A stretch of DNA of 64,000 bases from JAEMQF01 sp963775015 (GCA_963775015.1 CAVZHI010000018.1:53591-117590), one strand, 5' to 3'. Positions 8,215 through 17,559 are shown, numbered from the stretch's first letter. Made by a program: numbers and translations. The notes: a model not told the origin generated them from the sequence alone.

Positions 8215-8655
8215 ATGAAATATCCAACTGAGCGCCAAGAGATAACCAAAGGAAGGATTTCTGGATTTACCCTTCTGGAACTTCTGGTGGTGATGGTAAT
8301 CATCGGCCTGCTCGCCGGAATCGTCGCCCCGCAATACTTCAGCCAACTCGGGAAGAGCAATGCCAAGGTCGCCAAGGCACAAATCGAGTCCTTTGGTCAG
8401 GCGCTCGACCAGTACCGTCTGGACGTCGGCCACTACCCGACCGCGGAACAAGGCCTGACCGCACTACGGCTCGCGCCGGCCAACTTGCCGAAGTGGGCAG
8501 GGCCCTACCTCAAACGCGACATTCCCGCAGACCCCTGGGGCAATTCTTATCAGTACAAGGCTCCCGGCCTGCACGGCGACTACGACCTGATCAGTCTCGG
8601 CTCGGACGCAGCGCCAGGCGGCGTCGGCGAAGCGGCGGACGTGACGTCGTGGTGA
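8215..8655 (+). CDS. gspG: Major pseudopilin GspG of a type II secretion system
   Basis: Major subunit of the periplasmic pseudopilus, 146 residues, the usual family length. A basic leader of 17 residues ends in Gly before FTLLELLVV, the prepilin peptidase site (G17|F18) with Glu at +5 (E22). The C-terminal half has the calcium-binding GspG signature: YPTAEQGL, PYLKRDIPADPWGN, YQYKAPG and YDLISLGSD. It is the first gene of the operon and follows the AT-rich regulatory region. The stop overlaps the GTG of gspF. The peptidase (PilD/GspO) that must process it is not in the window, so it presumably uses the chromosomal type IV pilus peptidase. Confidence 0.95.
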   Translation: MKYPTERQEITKGRISGFTLLELLVVMVIIGLLAGIVAPQYFSQLGKSNAKVAKAQIESFGQALDQYRLDVGHYPTAEQGLTALRLAPANLPKWAGPYLKRDIPADPWGNSYQYKAPGLHGDYDLISLGSDAAPGGVGEAADVTSW

Positions 8656-9779
8656 ATCCGGTGAGCCGCCCGACCGTGGTTCCGCTGGTGCGCTCATCCA
8701 GCGGCGTTCACTCGGCGCAAGCCGCCGCCCCGGCGCAACGCACCGGGCACGCGATCGACGAGGAGCAGTTCGCGCAGAACGTCGGCCTGATGCTGAACTC
8801 GGGACTGACCTTGATGGACAGCATCAAGACCTTCGGCGAACGCGCCACACCGGCGACGGCGCGCGCCCTGGACCTGCTCACGCTAAGGTTGCGCCAGGGT
8901 GAGACGCTGTCCGGTGCGATGGCGGCCTGCGGCGCATTTCGGCCGGCCTTGCTCGCCTGTGTTCGCGCCAGCGAAGCCACCGGCGACCTCGCGGACAGCC
9001 TGGAGCGCTACGCCACCAACGCGGCGCGCATGCGCGCCTTGCGCAGCCGCATGGTGTCGGCATTGGTGTACCCGGCGCTGCTGGTGTCGGTCGCCGCGCT
9101 GGTCGTGATGTTTCTCTTGGTCTACGTCGTGCCGCGCTTTGCGACGGTGCTGGAAAGCAGCTCGAAAGACTTGCCGGCGATGTCGCAACTCTTGATCGGC
9201 CTGGGGCGCGCGCTGAACGCCGTGCCGATGCCGGTCTGGATTGGCGCTGCCGTTCTGCTCGCCTATGGCATCTGGACTGTCGTCGTGGCCTTGCGCGAGC
9301 GCCGTCTCGAATCGATGCTGTCCACCGTTGCGGCTCGAATCCCCGGCGTGCGCGACCTGGTTCGCACCTTCGGCCACGCGCAGCTGGCGCGCAACGGTGC
9401 GATGCTGACGCGCTCCGGTGTGCCGGCGTTGAAGGCGCTCGCGATGTGCCGCGACTTGTTGGGCGCTGCGGATCGCGCACCTCTCGACCGCGCCCTCTTG
9501 GCTGCCGCAGCCGGTGCGCCGTTGGCGCAGGCGTTGCACGAACAGCGTCTGGTGGACACGCTCGGCTTGCGCGTGCTGCGCGTCGCCGAGCAGACCGGCC
9601 AGCTCGACACCGCGCTCGATCGCCTCGCCGACGTTCACGACCAACAACTCGAGCGCGCCCTGGAGCGCGCGAATCGGTTGATCGAGCCGCTGTTGATGCT
9701 CGGCATCGGCCTGGTCGTCGGCGGCATCGTGGTTTTGATGTACCTGCCCATCTTTCAACTCGCCTCGAGCATCCAATGA
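8652..9779 (+). CDS. gspF: Type II secretion inner-membrane platform protein GspF
   Basis: Polytopic inner-membrane protein that couples the GspE ATPase to pseudopilus assembly. It is 375 residues long from GTG 8652, which overlaps the gspG stop by 4 bases; GTG 8649 is also possible. Two T2SSF repeats are visible: FAQNVGLMLNSGLTLMDSI near residue 37 and a second beginning around FGHAQLARNGAML. Each is followed by a hydrophobic segment, and the protein ends with a membrane helix and LMYLPIFQLASSI, a typical GspF/PilC ending. It is slightly shorter than classical GspF because the N-terminal extension is reduced. The last codons overlap the gspE start (ATGA). Confidence 0.93.
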   Translation: MNPVSRPTVVPLVRSSSGVHSAQAAAPAQRTGHAIDEEQFAQNVGLMLNSGLTLMDSIKTFGERATPATARALDLLTLRLRQGETLSGAMAACGAFRPALLACVRASEATGDLADSLERYATNAARMRALRSRMVSALVYPALLVSVAALVVMFLLVYVVPRFATVLESSSKDLPAMSQLLIGLGRALNAVPMPVWIGAAVLLAYGIWTVVVALRERRLESMLSTVAARIPGVRDLVRTFGHAQLARNGAMLTRSGVPALKALAMCRDLLGAADRAPLDRALLAAAAGAPLAQALHEQRLVDTLGLRVLRVAEQTGQLDTALDRLADVHDQQLERALERANRLIEPLLMLGIGLVVGGIVVLMYLPIFQLASSIQ

Positions 9780-11476
9780 ACGCACCGGTATCCGCACGGC
9801 TGCTCGCCGCGCCTCCCGCGAACGCTCAGGCGATCGTCGAGAGGCTCGAGCAACGACATCGCCAGGAGTTGCGCAAGCACGGGTCACAACTCGTCCCCGT
9901 GGACTCGAGCAGCTGGCTGGCGCGACGCAGCGGCATGCCGCTCGCCGACCTCGCAAGCTGGCGCACCGACGCCATCGACAGCGCATTGATCCCCTTCGCC
10001 GAAGGCCAGCAACGCATGTGCGCGGCGCTGCGGATCAGCGCCAAGGCGGTGCGTGTCGTTCTCGCGGATCCGTTTGACCGCGCCACCCGCGTCTGGATCG
10101 AGGCGCGCATCCGCGCCGCGGGCAGCCCGGCGACGCAGTGGTGCGTCGCCGCGCCGCAGGAACTGATCGCCTTCTTTGCACGTCTGGAGCGCGAGATGCG
10201 CGCGCTCGACGTCGAGATGCAGGACGTCTCGGCAATCGAAGAGAAGGCCGAAGAATCCGATGTGCTCAAGCTCTCGCTCGCCGACATCGGCGCCGACGAG
10301 AGCCCGATCGTGCGCTTCGTCAACAGCACGCTCTACGACGCGCTGAAAGCGAAGGCGAGCGACATCCACCTCGAGTGCGCGCCGCGCGGACTGGTCGTCA
10401 AGTACCGCATGGACGGCGTGCTGCAGACGATCACGCGCATGGACGGGCGCGAGTTTGCGGATCGCGCGATCTCGCGCATCAAGGTGCTCGCCGACCTCGA
10501 CATCTCGGAGCGCCGCATCCCGCAGGACGGGCGCCTGAAGCTGCGCCACGGCAATCGCTCGATCGACGTGCGCATCTCCATCATGCCGAGCCTGCACGGC
10601 GAAGACGCGGTGCTGCGAATTCTCGACCGCTACCAGATCGCCGCCGACGAAAAACTCAACATCGACCACCTCGGCTTCGGTCCCGCAGAAGCGGCCTTCA
10701 TCCGGCGCATGGCGCTCGCGCCCTACGGCCTGTTCCTTGTGACGGGACCGACCGGAAGCGGCAAGACGACGACGCTCTACGGCGTGCTCTCGGAAGTGAA
10801 CACGGGCCTGGACAAGATCGTGACGATCGAAGACCCGGTCGAGTACCAGGTCGCCGACGTGCTGCAGATTCCGGTGAACGAGGCGAAGGGCCTGACTTTC
10901 GCGAAGGGGCTGCGCTCGATCCTGCGCCACGACCCGGACAAGATCATGGTCGGCGAAATGCGCGACGCCGAGACGGCGCAGATCGCGATTCAGGCCGCAC
11001 TCACCGGGCACCAGGTGTTCGCCACCTTGCACGCGAACAATGTGTTCGACGTGATCGGGCGCCTCTCGACGATGGAAGTCGACCCCTACAACCTGGTCGC
11101 GGCACTGAATGGTGTGCTCGCGCAGCGCCTGATGCGCATCACCTGCACGGCGTGCGCCGTGAGCGAAGCGCCGGATGCGCAGCGCCTCGCCGCGAGCAGC
11201 CTGCCGCCAGAGGCCGCGGGTTGGAACTTCAAGCGCGGCATCGGTTGCGCGCATTGCCGCGGCACCGGCTACAAGGGCCGGCGCGCGATTGCCCAGACCC
11301 TGACGCTGGACGTTGAACTGCGCAGCCTGATCGCCGAGCGTGCCACGCCTTCGCAGTTGCGCGCTGCGGCGAAGAAGCGCGGCTTGCAGACCCTGCGCGA
11401 CGCCGCCCTGGCGCTCGTCGCCGACGGAATCACCACCCTGGAGGAAGCGAACCGTGTCACTGCTGCCGAAGAATGA
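9776..11476 (+). CDS. gspE: Type II secretion ATPase GspE
   Basis: Cytoplasmic hexameric ATPase that powers pseudopilus extension, 566 residues. The ATG at 9776 overlaps the gspF stop. The C-terminal ATPase core shows Walker A GPTGSGKT (residues 324-331), an Asp box VTIEDPVEYQ, Walker B KIMVGEMRDAETA and a His box TGHQVFATLHAN. A zinc-binding element follows with two CxxC pairs (CTAC and CAHC). The DIHLE and FRVDG-like (KYRMDGV) segments of the N2 domain are also present. The Cys4 zinc site and adjacent gspF/gspG favour a secretion or pilus-assembly ATPase rather than PilT. Confidence 0.95.
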   Translation: MNAPVSARLLAAPPANAQAIVERLEQRHRQELRKHGSQLVPVDSSSWLARRSGMPLADLASWRTDAIDSALIPFAEGQQRMCAALRISAKAVRVVLADPFDRATRVWIEARIRAAGSPATQWCVAAPQELIAFFARLEREMRALDVEMQDVSAIEEKAEESDVLKLSLADIGADESPIVRFVNSTLYDALKAKASDIHLECAPRGLVVKYRMDGVLQTITRMDGREFADRAISRIKVLADLDISERRIPQDGRLKLRHGNRSIDVRISIMPSLHGEDAVLRILDRYQIAADEKLNIDHLGFGPAEAAFIRRMALAPYGLFLVTGPTGSGKTTTLYGVLSEVNTGLDKIVTIEDPVEYQVADVLQIPVNEAKGLTFAKGLRSILRHDPDKIMVGEMRDAETAQIAIQAALTGHQVFATLHANNVFDVIGRLSTMEVDPYNLVAALNGVLAQRLMRITCTACAVSEAPDAQRLAASSLPPEAAGWNFKRGIGCAHCRGTGYKGRRAIAQTLTLDVELRSLIAERATPSQLRAAAKKRGLQTLRDAALALVADGITTLEEANRVTAAEE

Positions 11477-12221
11477 ATTGCGTCTGCGGCTCGGGCCGCA
11501 GCACTGCGACGCCTCGATCTGGCGCAGCGGATTTCGCGCCCGGATGATGGGCCGCAGCAGCGCCCACGGCGCTGGCGGCGAGGCGATCGACCTGGCGCTG
11601 ACTTCACTCGTCGCGTTGGGCCACGACCTGCCCAAACGCGCATCGCTGTGGGTCGAAGACGAAGCGCTCTACACCATGATGTTGCCTGCCGAAGGCACTC
11701 CCGACGACGCCCAGGCCGTCGCGCGCGGCCAGTTCATGGAACTGCTCGGCCACGATGACCTGCAGGTCCAGACCACGCTCGCGCCTTGCGGCACGCAGTG
11801 GATCGTGATCGCCCTGGAAGCCGCTCAACTCGCCGTGTGGCGCGACGTTCTGGCGGGCCGAGGCATCGACATCGTGCATGTTCGCAGCGCCTTGCTCGAA
11901 GACCTGAACGCGATGCGCGCGGACCTCGCCGCGCACACCGGCCACGCCGTGTTCGTGCGCCGCGAAGGCGCGACGGTGCTGGGAGTGACGCCGCGCACCG
12001 TGACCCGCATCGACTGGGAACGCTGCGATGTCACCGACCCGGAGCAACTCGCCGGGCGGATCGAAGCGCAGGGGCTGCAGTTGGTCAACGACGACGCCGA
12101 GGTGGAAATGCCCGAGGTGTGCGTCGTTCCCTACAACGCGGGTCAACGCGTCCTGCTGGCGGACATGTGTGCCCAGCGCGGCTGGACGCTGAGTCGCGAA
12201 TTGCCCGGCGTGGCGGCATAA
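11454..12221 (+). CDS. Cytoplasmic platform protein, PilM/GspL-cytoplasmic-domain-like
   Basis: 255-residue protein without a signal peptide or membrane segment. The GTG start at 11454 lies inside the 3' end of gspE and is supported by GGAGGAAG 7 nt upstream. Weak features recall the actin-like PilM/GspL cytoplasmic fold (ELRLRLGPQHCDASIW near the start, a VWRDVLAGRGIDIVHVRS segment near the middle). The assignment rests mainly on position: in atypical type II/type IV-pilus-like clusters the gene after the ATPase usually encodes the PilM/GspL protein that docks the ATPase to the membrane platform. The sequence similarity alone would not be convincing. Confidence 0.6.
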   Translation: MSLLPKNELRLRLGPQHCDASIWRSGFRARMMGRSSAHGAGGEAIDLALTSLVALGHDLPKRASLWVEDEALYTMMLPAEGTPDDAQAVARGQFMELLGHDDLQVQTTLAPCGTQWIVIALEAAQLAVWRDVLAGRGIDIVHVRSALLEDLNAMRADLAAHTGHAVFVRREGATVLGVTPRTVTRIDWERCDVTDPEQLAGRIEAQGLQLVNDDAEVEMPEVCVVPYNAGQRVLLADMCAQRGWTLSRELPGVAA

Positions 12222-12247
12222 CCCTCATCGATGCGAAAGACAAAACG

Positions 12248-12811
12248 ATGAAACTCATTACCCCGATCGACTTCATGGCGCCGCGCCGCGCCGGCGGCCT
12301 GGGGCGGATGCTCCTGGCCCTGGCCGCAGCAGGCCTGGCGTGGCAGGCGGGTTTGGCCTGGAACGAACAACAGGCCCTGGACCAGCAACGCGAGGCCTTT
12401 GCCGGCGCGCTCAAGTCGGCTGCCATACCGCAGCGTGCGGTGGCTCCGGAAGAGCGGCGCTCGCAAGCGCAAGCCGATGCGCTGGCACGCCAACTCGCCG
12501 CACCCTGGGACCAGTTGATGGATCTGTTCGAAAAACACGGCGCGGGCAACATTGCCCTGGTGCGCCTGGAGCCGGACGCGACGACCGGTGTCGTCAGCGT
12601 GACGGCGCGCGCGCGCCACCGCCGCGTCATGCTCGCTTACGTGATGGCGCTGGAAAACGACAAGCGCCTCGGCTCGGTGCTGCTCAACCACTACGAAACC
12701 TTGCGCGAAGTCGACGGCGCTCCGGTGCAGTTTTCGATTCACGCCGTGTGGCGCCCCGGAATGGTCGTCAACGCGCAGCCCAAGGGCAGTGCCCAGGAGA
12801 TGGCGCAATGA
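12248..12811 (+). CDS. PilN/GspL-periplasmic-like bitopic membrane protein
   Basis: 187 residues from ATG 12248. A short cytoplasmic N-terminus (KLITPIDFMAPRR) is followed by one membrane segment (about residues 21-37, rich in Leu/Ala), then a helical stretch with many Gln and a compact C-terminal domain (VSVTARARHRRVMLAYVMAL...). Topology, size and place between a PilM-like and a PilO-like gene match PilN or the membrane half of GspL. The N-terminal NFLP-like motif of classical PilN appears only as ITPIDF. The stop overlaps the next ATG (ATGA), so translation is coupled. Confidence 0.6.
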   Translation: MKLITPIDFMAPRRAGGLGRMLLALAAAGLAWQAGLAWNEQQALDQQREAFAGALKSAAIPQRAVAPEERRSQAQADALARQLAAPWDQLMDLFEKHGAGNIALVRLEPDATTGVVSVTARARHRRVMLAYVMALENDKRLGSVLLNHYETLREVDGAPVQFSIHAVWRPGMVVNAQPKGSAQEMAQ

Positions 12812-13386
12812 CTCAGGTGATGCACAGCGTCGCTCCGTCCAAGGCGCGCTCGAACCGGCTGCGCTGGTGGTGGCAGTTGCACATGGGCTGGTCCGCAGTC
12901 GCTGCGCTGGCAGCGCTGATCGCCGGGGTCGCCTTGTTCGGCGTCGTGCGCCCCGCGAGCCAGGCGAAACGCAACGCGCTCATGCACGAGCAGGTGGCGA
13001 AACTCGATGCACTCGCACAAAAGCGCACTGCGCCGGAGAGCGCGGATCCGGCGGGCGCGCGTGAGCACCTGCATGCGGCGATTCCGTCGCTCGTGAAACG
13101 CGGCGAAGTCGTGGCCAGACTGCTGGATCTGGCCGGCGCCTCGGGAGTCACCTTCGACCGCGCCGAATACGCCTCGGTCGATCAAGAGCCGAATCTGTCG
13201 CGCCTGAAAGTGACGCTGCCCTTTGGCGGCAGCTACGCGCAGACGCGCAGCGTCGTCGCGCGTCTGCTGAATGGTCTGCCCAACGCCGCGCTGGACAGCA
13301 TCGAGATCGAACGCCCGAGCCCCGAAAGCAAGGCGCTCGAAGGCACGCTGCGCCTGAGCCTGTACTTCAGAAAGGATGCGCCATGA
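12808..13386 (+). CDS. PilO/GspM-like bitopic membrane protein
   Basis: 192 residues. The ATG overlaps the preceding stop. A basic, Trp-rich N-terminus (RLRWWWQLHMGW) leads into one membrane helix, a coiled-coil-like region (QAKRNALMHEQVAKLDALAQ) and an alpha/beta domain with FDRAEYASVD and LKVTLPFGGSYAQTRSVVARLL. This is the ferredoxin-like arrangement known for PilO and GspM. It probably pairs with the PilN-like neighbour in the periplasm. The assignment is by fold pattern and position. Confidence 0.6.
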   Translation: MTQVMHSVAPSKARSNRLRWWWQLHMGWSAVAALAALIAGVALFGVVRPASQAKRNALMHEQVAKLDALAQKRTAPESADPAGAREHLHAAIPSLVKRGEVVARLLDLAGASGVTFDRAEYASVDQEPNLSRLKVTLPFGGSYAQTRSVVARLLNGLPNAALDSIEIERPSPESKALEGTLRLSLYFRKDAP

Positions 13387-13979
13387 ACGCCAAGTTGCGC
13401 CAATCCGCGCTCGTCGGCGTGGCCATCGGCCTGGCCGCTTGGTCGGCGTGGAGCGTATTCAAGCCGGCCGATCTGGCGGCGCCGGACGCTGCCCGCAGGC
13501 GCCAAGCGGCGACGAGCCAGAGCGTTGCGGCGGTGGGCCACGCCCCGGCACCCATGCGCGTGCCCACCTCCACTGCCGCCCCCGCGGCCATGGGTGCCTT
13601 GGCGGTGCGCGGTGCGGTCGACGTGGCGGCAACGCGGGATCCGTTCGACGCAAACCCTTGGGTCGTGAAGCGCGCGCCGGTGGTGGCGACGACTGCGTTG
13701 GTGGCGCCCGCGCCGGTGCCTGAAGTGCAGGCGACGCCCGCGCTCCCGCTGCCCGCGCCACCGCCGCAGCTACCCTACCGCTTCCTCGGCACGTACGCCG
13801 AGAAGGCCGACTCGCCGAGTGTCTTCCTCGCGATGGGGGATCGACTCATCATCGCCAAAGCAGGCGACACGCTGGACGGAGGCTTTCGCCTTGACACCGT
13901 GTCGGCTCGCGAGCTCACCTTCACCCACATCCAACAAAACGTCACGCTGCGTCTCAGCGTCACCGGAGGTTCCATCTGA
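13383..13979 (+). CDS. GspC/PilP-like periplasmic connector
   Basis: 198 residues. One N-terminal membrane segment (about residues 10-25) is followed by a long Ala/Pro/Val-rich linker. The small C-terminal beta domain reads YRFLGTYAEKADSPSVFLAMGDRLIIAKAGDTL...FRLDTVSARELTF. That last domain has the HR-domain pattern by which GspC and PilP bind the secretin N-terminus. It overlaps both neighbours by 4 bases and lies directly before the secretin gene, which supports a connector role. Whether it is closer to GspC or PilP cannot be settled by eye. Confidence 0.65.
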   Translation: MNAKLRQSALVGVAIGLAAWSAWSVFKPADLAAPDAARRRQAATSQSVAAVGHAPAPMRVPTSTAAPAAMGALAVRGAVDVAATRDPFDANPWVVKRAPVVATTALVAPAPVPEVQATPALPLPAPPPQLPYRFLGTYAEKADSPSVFLAMGDRLIIAKAGDTLDGGFRLDTVSARELTFTHIQQNVTLRLSVTGGSI

Positions 13980-16029
13980 TGTCGCAGTTTCAGTCCGCCC
14001 GCCCGTTAGCCCTCGCCACTTCACCCCGGAAGCGCCGTGCGCTTCCCGCACTGCACGCCTTGGCGGTCGCGGCCCTGCTGCTCGGTGGCTGCGCCGCCCA
14101 GCGCGAACACCGCGATGGCCTGGACTACGCCGCCCAAGGCAAGGCCGAGCAGGCGCTGACGAGCTTGCGCCGCGCGAATGAACTCGAGCCCGACAACGTG
14201 CGCTACAAGCTCGACTACGTGATGCAGCGCAACGTGGCGATTCGCCATCTCGTCGAGCGCGGCGACGACGAGCGCAAGTTGCTGCAATTCGACGCTGCCT
14301 TGCAACACTACCGCGAGGCGCTGAAGATCGAGCCCGGCAACGAACGCGCGGCGCGCGGCGTGAAGCTGGTCGACGTCGAGCGCCGCGCGCAGGTGCAGCT
14401 CGCCGCGGCGGAGCGCGCGCTGAAGGCGAACCAGCTCGACTCGGCGCGCGACACGGTGCACGGCGTATTGATGGAGATGCCGCAAAACAGCGCCGCGCTG
14501 AACCTGGCGCGCAGCATCGAAGACAAGGCCGACGCCGACCGGCGCGCCCGCGAAGAGCAGACCGCCGCGCGCTCTGCGTTCAAGCGCCCGGTGACGCTGC
14601 AGTTCCGTGACGCGCCGCTGCGCATGGTGTTCGAGGCGCTGTCCAAGGCGGCGAACGTGAACCTGATCATGGACCGCGACGTGCGCAGCGATGCGCGCAC
14701 GACGATCTTCGTCAAGGACGCGTCGGTCGAAGACTCGATCGAACTCATCCTGCTGCAAAACCAGCTCGAAAAGCGCGTCCTGAACAGCAATACGCTGCTC
14801 ATCTACCCGATGGGGGCGAACAAGCAGAAGGACTACGCCGAGCTCAAGGTGCGAACCTTCCAGCTGAGCAACATCGACGCGACGTTCATGTCGAACATCG
14901 TCAAGACGATGGTCAAGACAAAAGACATCGTGATCGACGCGAAGACGAACACGATGGTGATGCGCGACACGGCCGACGCGGTTGCGCTCGCCGAGCGCCT
15001 GGTCGCGGCGAACGATTTGCCGGATCCGGAAGTGATGCTCGAAGTCGAGGTGCTCGAAGTCTCGAGCAACCGCGCCAGCGAACTCGGCCTGAAGCTGCCG
15101 TCGTCGGTGAGCGTCTCGACGCCCGGCACCGCCCTCACCGTGGGCGACTTCAAGAACCTCGGGCGCAACGACCTGCGCGTGACGGGCCTGGCGGCGACGC
15201 TGAACCTGATGCTGCAAGACGGCAGCGCGACGATTCTGGCGAGCCCGCGAATCCGCTCGCGGAACAAGGAAAAAGCGCGGATTCTGGTGGGCGACAAGCT
15301 GCCGGTGATCACGAACCTGTTGTCGCCGCAAGCGTCGGGCCAGTCGACGGTGCTGACCGGATCGATCTCCTACGTGGACGTGGGCATCAAGCTCGAAGTC
15401 GAGCCCCAGGTCTACGCCGACGGCGACGTGGGCATCAAGATCAACCTCGACGTGAGCAACGTGACGGGTGAGCTCAAGACCGACAGCGGCCAGGCGTACA
15501 AGATCGGCACGCGCTCGGCGCAGACCGCGCTGCGCCTGCACGACGGCGAGACGCAGGTCCTGGCCGGGCTGATCAGCGACTCGGATCGCAACTCGGCGTC
15601 ACGTGTTCCGGGTCTGGGTCAGCTGCCCTTGCTCGGCAAGCTGTTCTCCAACGGAAGGCTCGGACAAGCAGAAGACGGAAATCGTTCTCTCGATCACGCC
15701 GCGCATCATCCGTCCGATGGCCACGCCCGATCCGCGCAACGCCGACGCCTGGTCGGGCAGCGAAGCGATGGTTCGTGACCGCCAGTACCTGACGGACCCG
15801 ATCGGCGTCGTGCAGGCCGAACAGGCCGGCCCCGGTTCGCCCGCGTCGACACCCCGGCGTGTCGGGCCGCCGCCCGGCCGTTCGGCCCTTGCCGCAACCG
15901 CGTGTCGAAGACGTTCCGCTGCCCGCGGTTCCGGCTGCGCCGTCTGCCCCGGCGGTGCCGGCCGCTCCGGCGGCACCGGCAGGCGCCGAGCCTGCGCCCG
16001 CCACCGCACCGGCGCCAGCCAAGTCCTGA
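13979..16029 (+). CDS. gspD: Secretin GspD/MshL-like lipoprotein, interrupted by two apparent frameshifts
   Basis: Outer-membrane channel of the secretion system. It has a lipobox (LLLGGC, Cys38), TPR-like helices and an STN/N0-type domain (VTLQFRDAPLRMVFEALSKAANVNLIMD). The secretin core runs to LHDGETQVLAGLI and VPGLGQLPLLGKLFS. The starting frame then leaves the family pattern at about 15657. One base further on, the expected continuation SDKQKTEIVLSITPRIIR appears and runs to about 15850. A second shift is needed to enter the Pro/Ala-rich tail (PLPAVPAAPSAP...) that stops at 16029, 7 bases before the next gene. Left uncorrected, the first frame stops at 15778 (599 residues). Both shifts act like one extra base. 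Sequencing error is likeliest; a recent pseudogene cannot be excluded. Confidence 0.8.
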
Positions 16030-16036
16030 GGCGACG

Positions 16037-16537
16037 ATGCAACGAGGCGAGTCTTCGGGTCGGGCCATGCGACAAGCCGGTTTCACGCTGATGGAGCTGG
16101 TGGTGACGCTCGCCTTGCTCGGCCTGTTGGCGATGTTGGCGGCGCCGCTCGCCGAGACGACGGTGCAGCGCAGCCGCGAGCAAGCGCTGCGCGAATCGCT
16201 GCGCGAAATCCGCGTCGCGATCGACCGCTACAAGGCGGCGGCCGACGCCGGACTGATCCGGCGCGAGGTGGGCGACAGCGGCTACCCGGCGAGTCTGGAG
16301 GTGCTGGTCGAAGGCGTCGTGAATCAGAAGTCGCCGAACTCGGAAAAAATGTTCTTCCTGCGTCGCGTGCCGCGCGACCCGTTCGTTCCCGACGCCACGA
16401 CGCCCGCAGAAAGAACCTGGGTGCTGCGGTCCTATGCAAGCGCACCGGGCAGCCCGTCGGCGGGTGCCGATGTGTTTGACGTCATGACCGCCGCCGAGGG
16501 CAGCGGGCTGAACGGCATACCTTACCGAGACTGGTGA
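16037..16537 (+). CDS. Type II secretion pseudopilin
   Basis: 166 residues. A 15-residue leader ends in Gly before FTLMELVVTLALLG, a prepilin peptidase site with Glu at +5. The long N-terminal helix continues into EIRVAIDRYKAAADAG, and the C-terminal part contains YPASLEVLVEG, RRVPRDPFVPD and GIPYRDW. These make it GspG-like without the full calcium-site motif. ATG 16037 is used because the leader starts there. The end overlaps the following start codon. It is probably a minor pseudopilin of the same system. Confidence 0.88.
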   Translation: MQRGESSGRAMRQAGFTLMELVVTLALLGLLAMLAAPLAETTVQRSREQALRESLREIRVAIDRYKAAADAGLIRREVGDSGYPASLEVLVEGVVNQKSPNSEKMFFLRRVPRDPFVPDATTPAERTWVLRSYASAPGSPSAGADVFDVMTAAEGSGLNGIPYRDW

Positions 16538-16953
16538 AAACGATGACTGCTCGAAATCCTCAGACCCGGCGTGCCGCGTTCGGCTTCACGATGATCGAAC
16601 TGGTCGTCGTGATGGCCGTGCTCGGCTTGCTGCTCTCGCTGGCGATGCCGCGCTACATGGCTTCGCTGGAACGCGGCCGCGAGCAGGTTTTGCAAAACAA
16701 CCTGGCGCAAATTCGCGAAGCGATCGACCGCTTCTACGGCGACAACGCGCGCTACCCGGATCGGCTCGACGAACTCGTTTCGAAGCGCTATCTGCGCGCC
16801 GTGCCGACCAATCCTTACACCGAGGGGCCGGACTGGACCGTCGTCGCGCCGCCCTCTGCCGTCAAAGGCGCGGTCTACGACGTGCGCGACCCGACCCTGC
16901 CGGCCGTGGCAGCGCCCGACGTCGCCGCCGCACAGCCGGGGCCAACGCTTTGA
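16534..16953 (+). CDS. Type II secretion pseudopilin, GspG-like
   Basis: 139 residues from GTG 16534, which overlaps the previous stop; ATG 16543 is an alternative that shortens the leader by three residues. The leader ends in Gly before FTMIELVVVMAVLG with Glu at +5. The globular part has QIREAIDRFYGDNARYPDRLDELVSKRYLRAVPTNP in GspG style, then an Ala/Pro-rich tail in place of the full GspG C-terminus. The stop overlaps the TTG of the next gene, so the three pseudopilin genes are translationally coupled. Confidence 0.88.
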   Translation: MKTMTARNPQTRRAAFGFTMIELVVVMAVLGLLLSLAMPRYMASLERGREQVLQNNLAQIREAIDRFYGDNARYPDRLDELVSKRYLRAVPTNPYTEGPDWTVVAPPSAVKGAVYDVRDPTLPAVAAPDVAAAQPGPTL

Positions 16954-17504
16954 CGCCAGGCTTCGTCACCCCAGGCGAGCGCCTGCCGATGCGGCGAGGT
17001 GCGCGTCGAGCGCAGCGAGGCGTGCTGCTGATCGGTGTGCTCGTCTTCATCGGTCTGGCCGCCATGACCGCCGTGCAGGCCGGCCCACGTTGGTTCGACG
17101 CGCGCCAGCGTGCGAGCGAAGAAGAATTGCTGTTCGTCGGCGAGCAGTACCGCAAGGCGATCGAGTCCTATTGGCGCGAAGCGCCGAACACGGTGCACAA
17201 GATGCCCGCGAGCGTCGACGACCTGCTCGACGACAAGCGTTTCCCGTTTCCGAAGCGGCACCTGCGCAAGGAGTTTCGCGATCCGCTGCTGCCCCAGCAG
17301 GCGCTGGCCGAGATTCGGGTTGGCAATGACCTGGTGGGTGTGTACAGCCGCGCCGAGGCAGCACCGTTTCGCCAAGCCGGTTTTACGGGCTCGCAAAAAA
17401 CGTTCAACGACGCGAAGAGCTACGCCGACTGGAAGTTCACTTTCAGCCCGCCGCCGGCTCCGTCGCAAGCCATTTCAAACAAGGGGCCTGCGGTTCGCCG
17501 TTGA
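16950..17504 (+). CDS. Atypical pseudopilin lacking Glu5, GspK-like N-terminus
   Basis: 184 residues from TTG 16950; ATG 16989 (13 codons in) is also possible. The leader ends in AQRG before VLLIGVLVFIGLAAM, so the hydrophobic helix follows a Gly but the residue at +5 is Gly instead of Glu. Absence of Glu5 and a QRG-start are known traits of the GspK tip pseudopilin. This protein is much shorter than GspK (~300 residues) and lacks its large alpha domain. The rest (EEELLFVGEQYRKAIESYW, FPFPKRHLRKEFRDP) resembles small GspG-type proteins. Last gene of the secretion operon. A tip or initiator role is inference. Confidence 0.75.
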   Translation: MTPGFVTPGERLPMRRGARRAQRGVLLIGVLVFIGLAAMTAVQAGPRWFDARQRASEEELLFVGEQYRKAIESYWREAPNTVHKMPASVDDLLDDKRFPFPKRHLRKEFRDPLLPQQALAEIRVGNDLVGVYSRAEAAPFRQAGFTGSQKTFNDAKSYADWKFTFSPPPAPSQAISNKGPAVRR

Positions 17505-17559
17505 CGCCCACCTGACGCATCCGATGCAGATTCAAATGACTGAAGTCCAGGGGAAAGAC

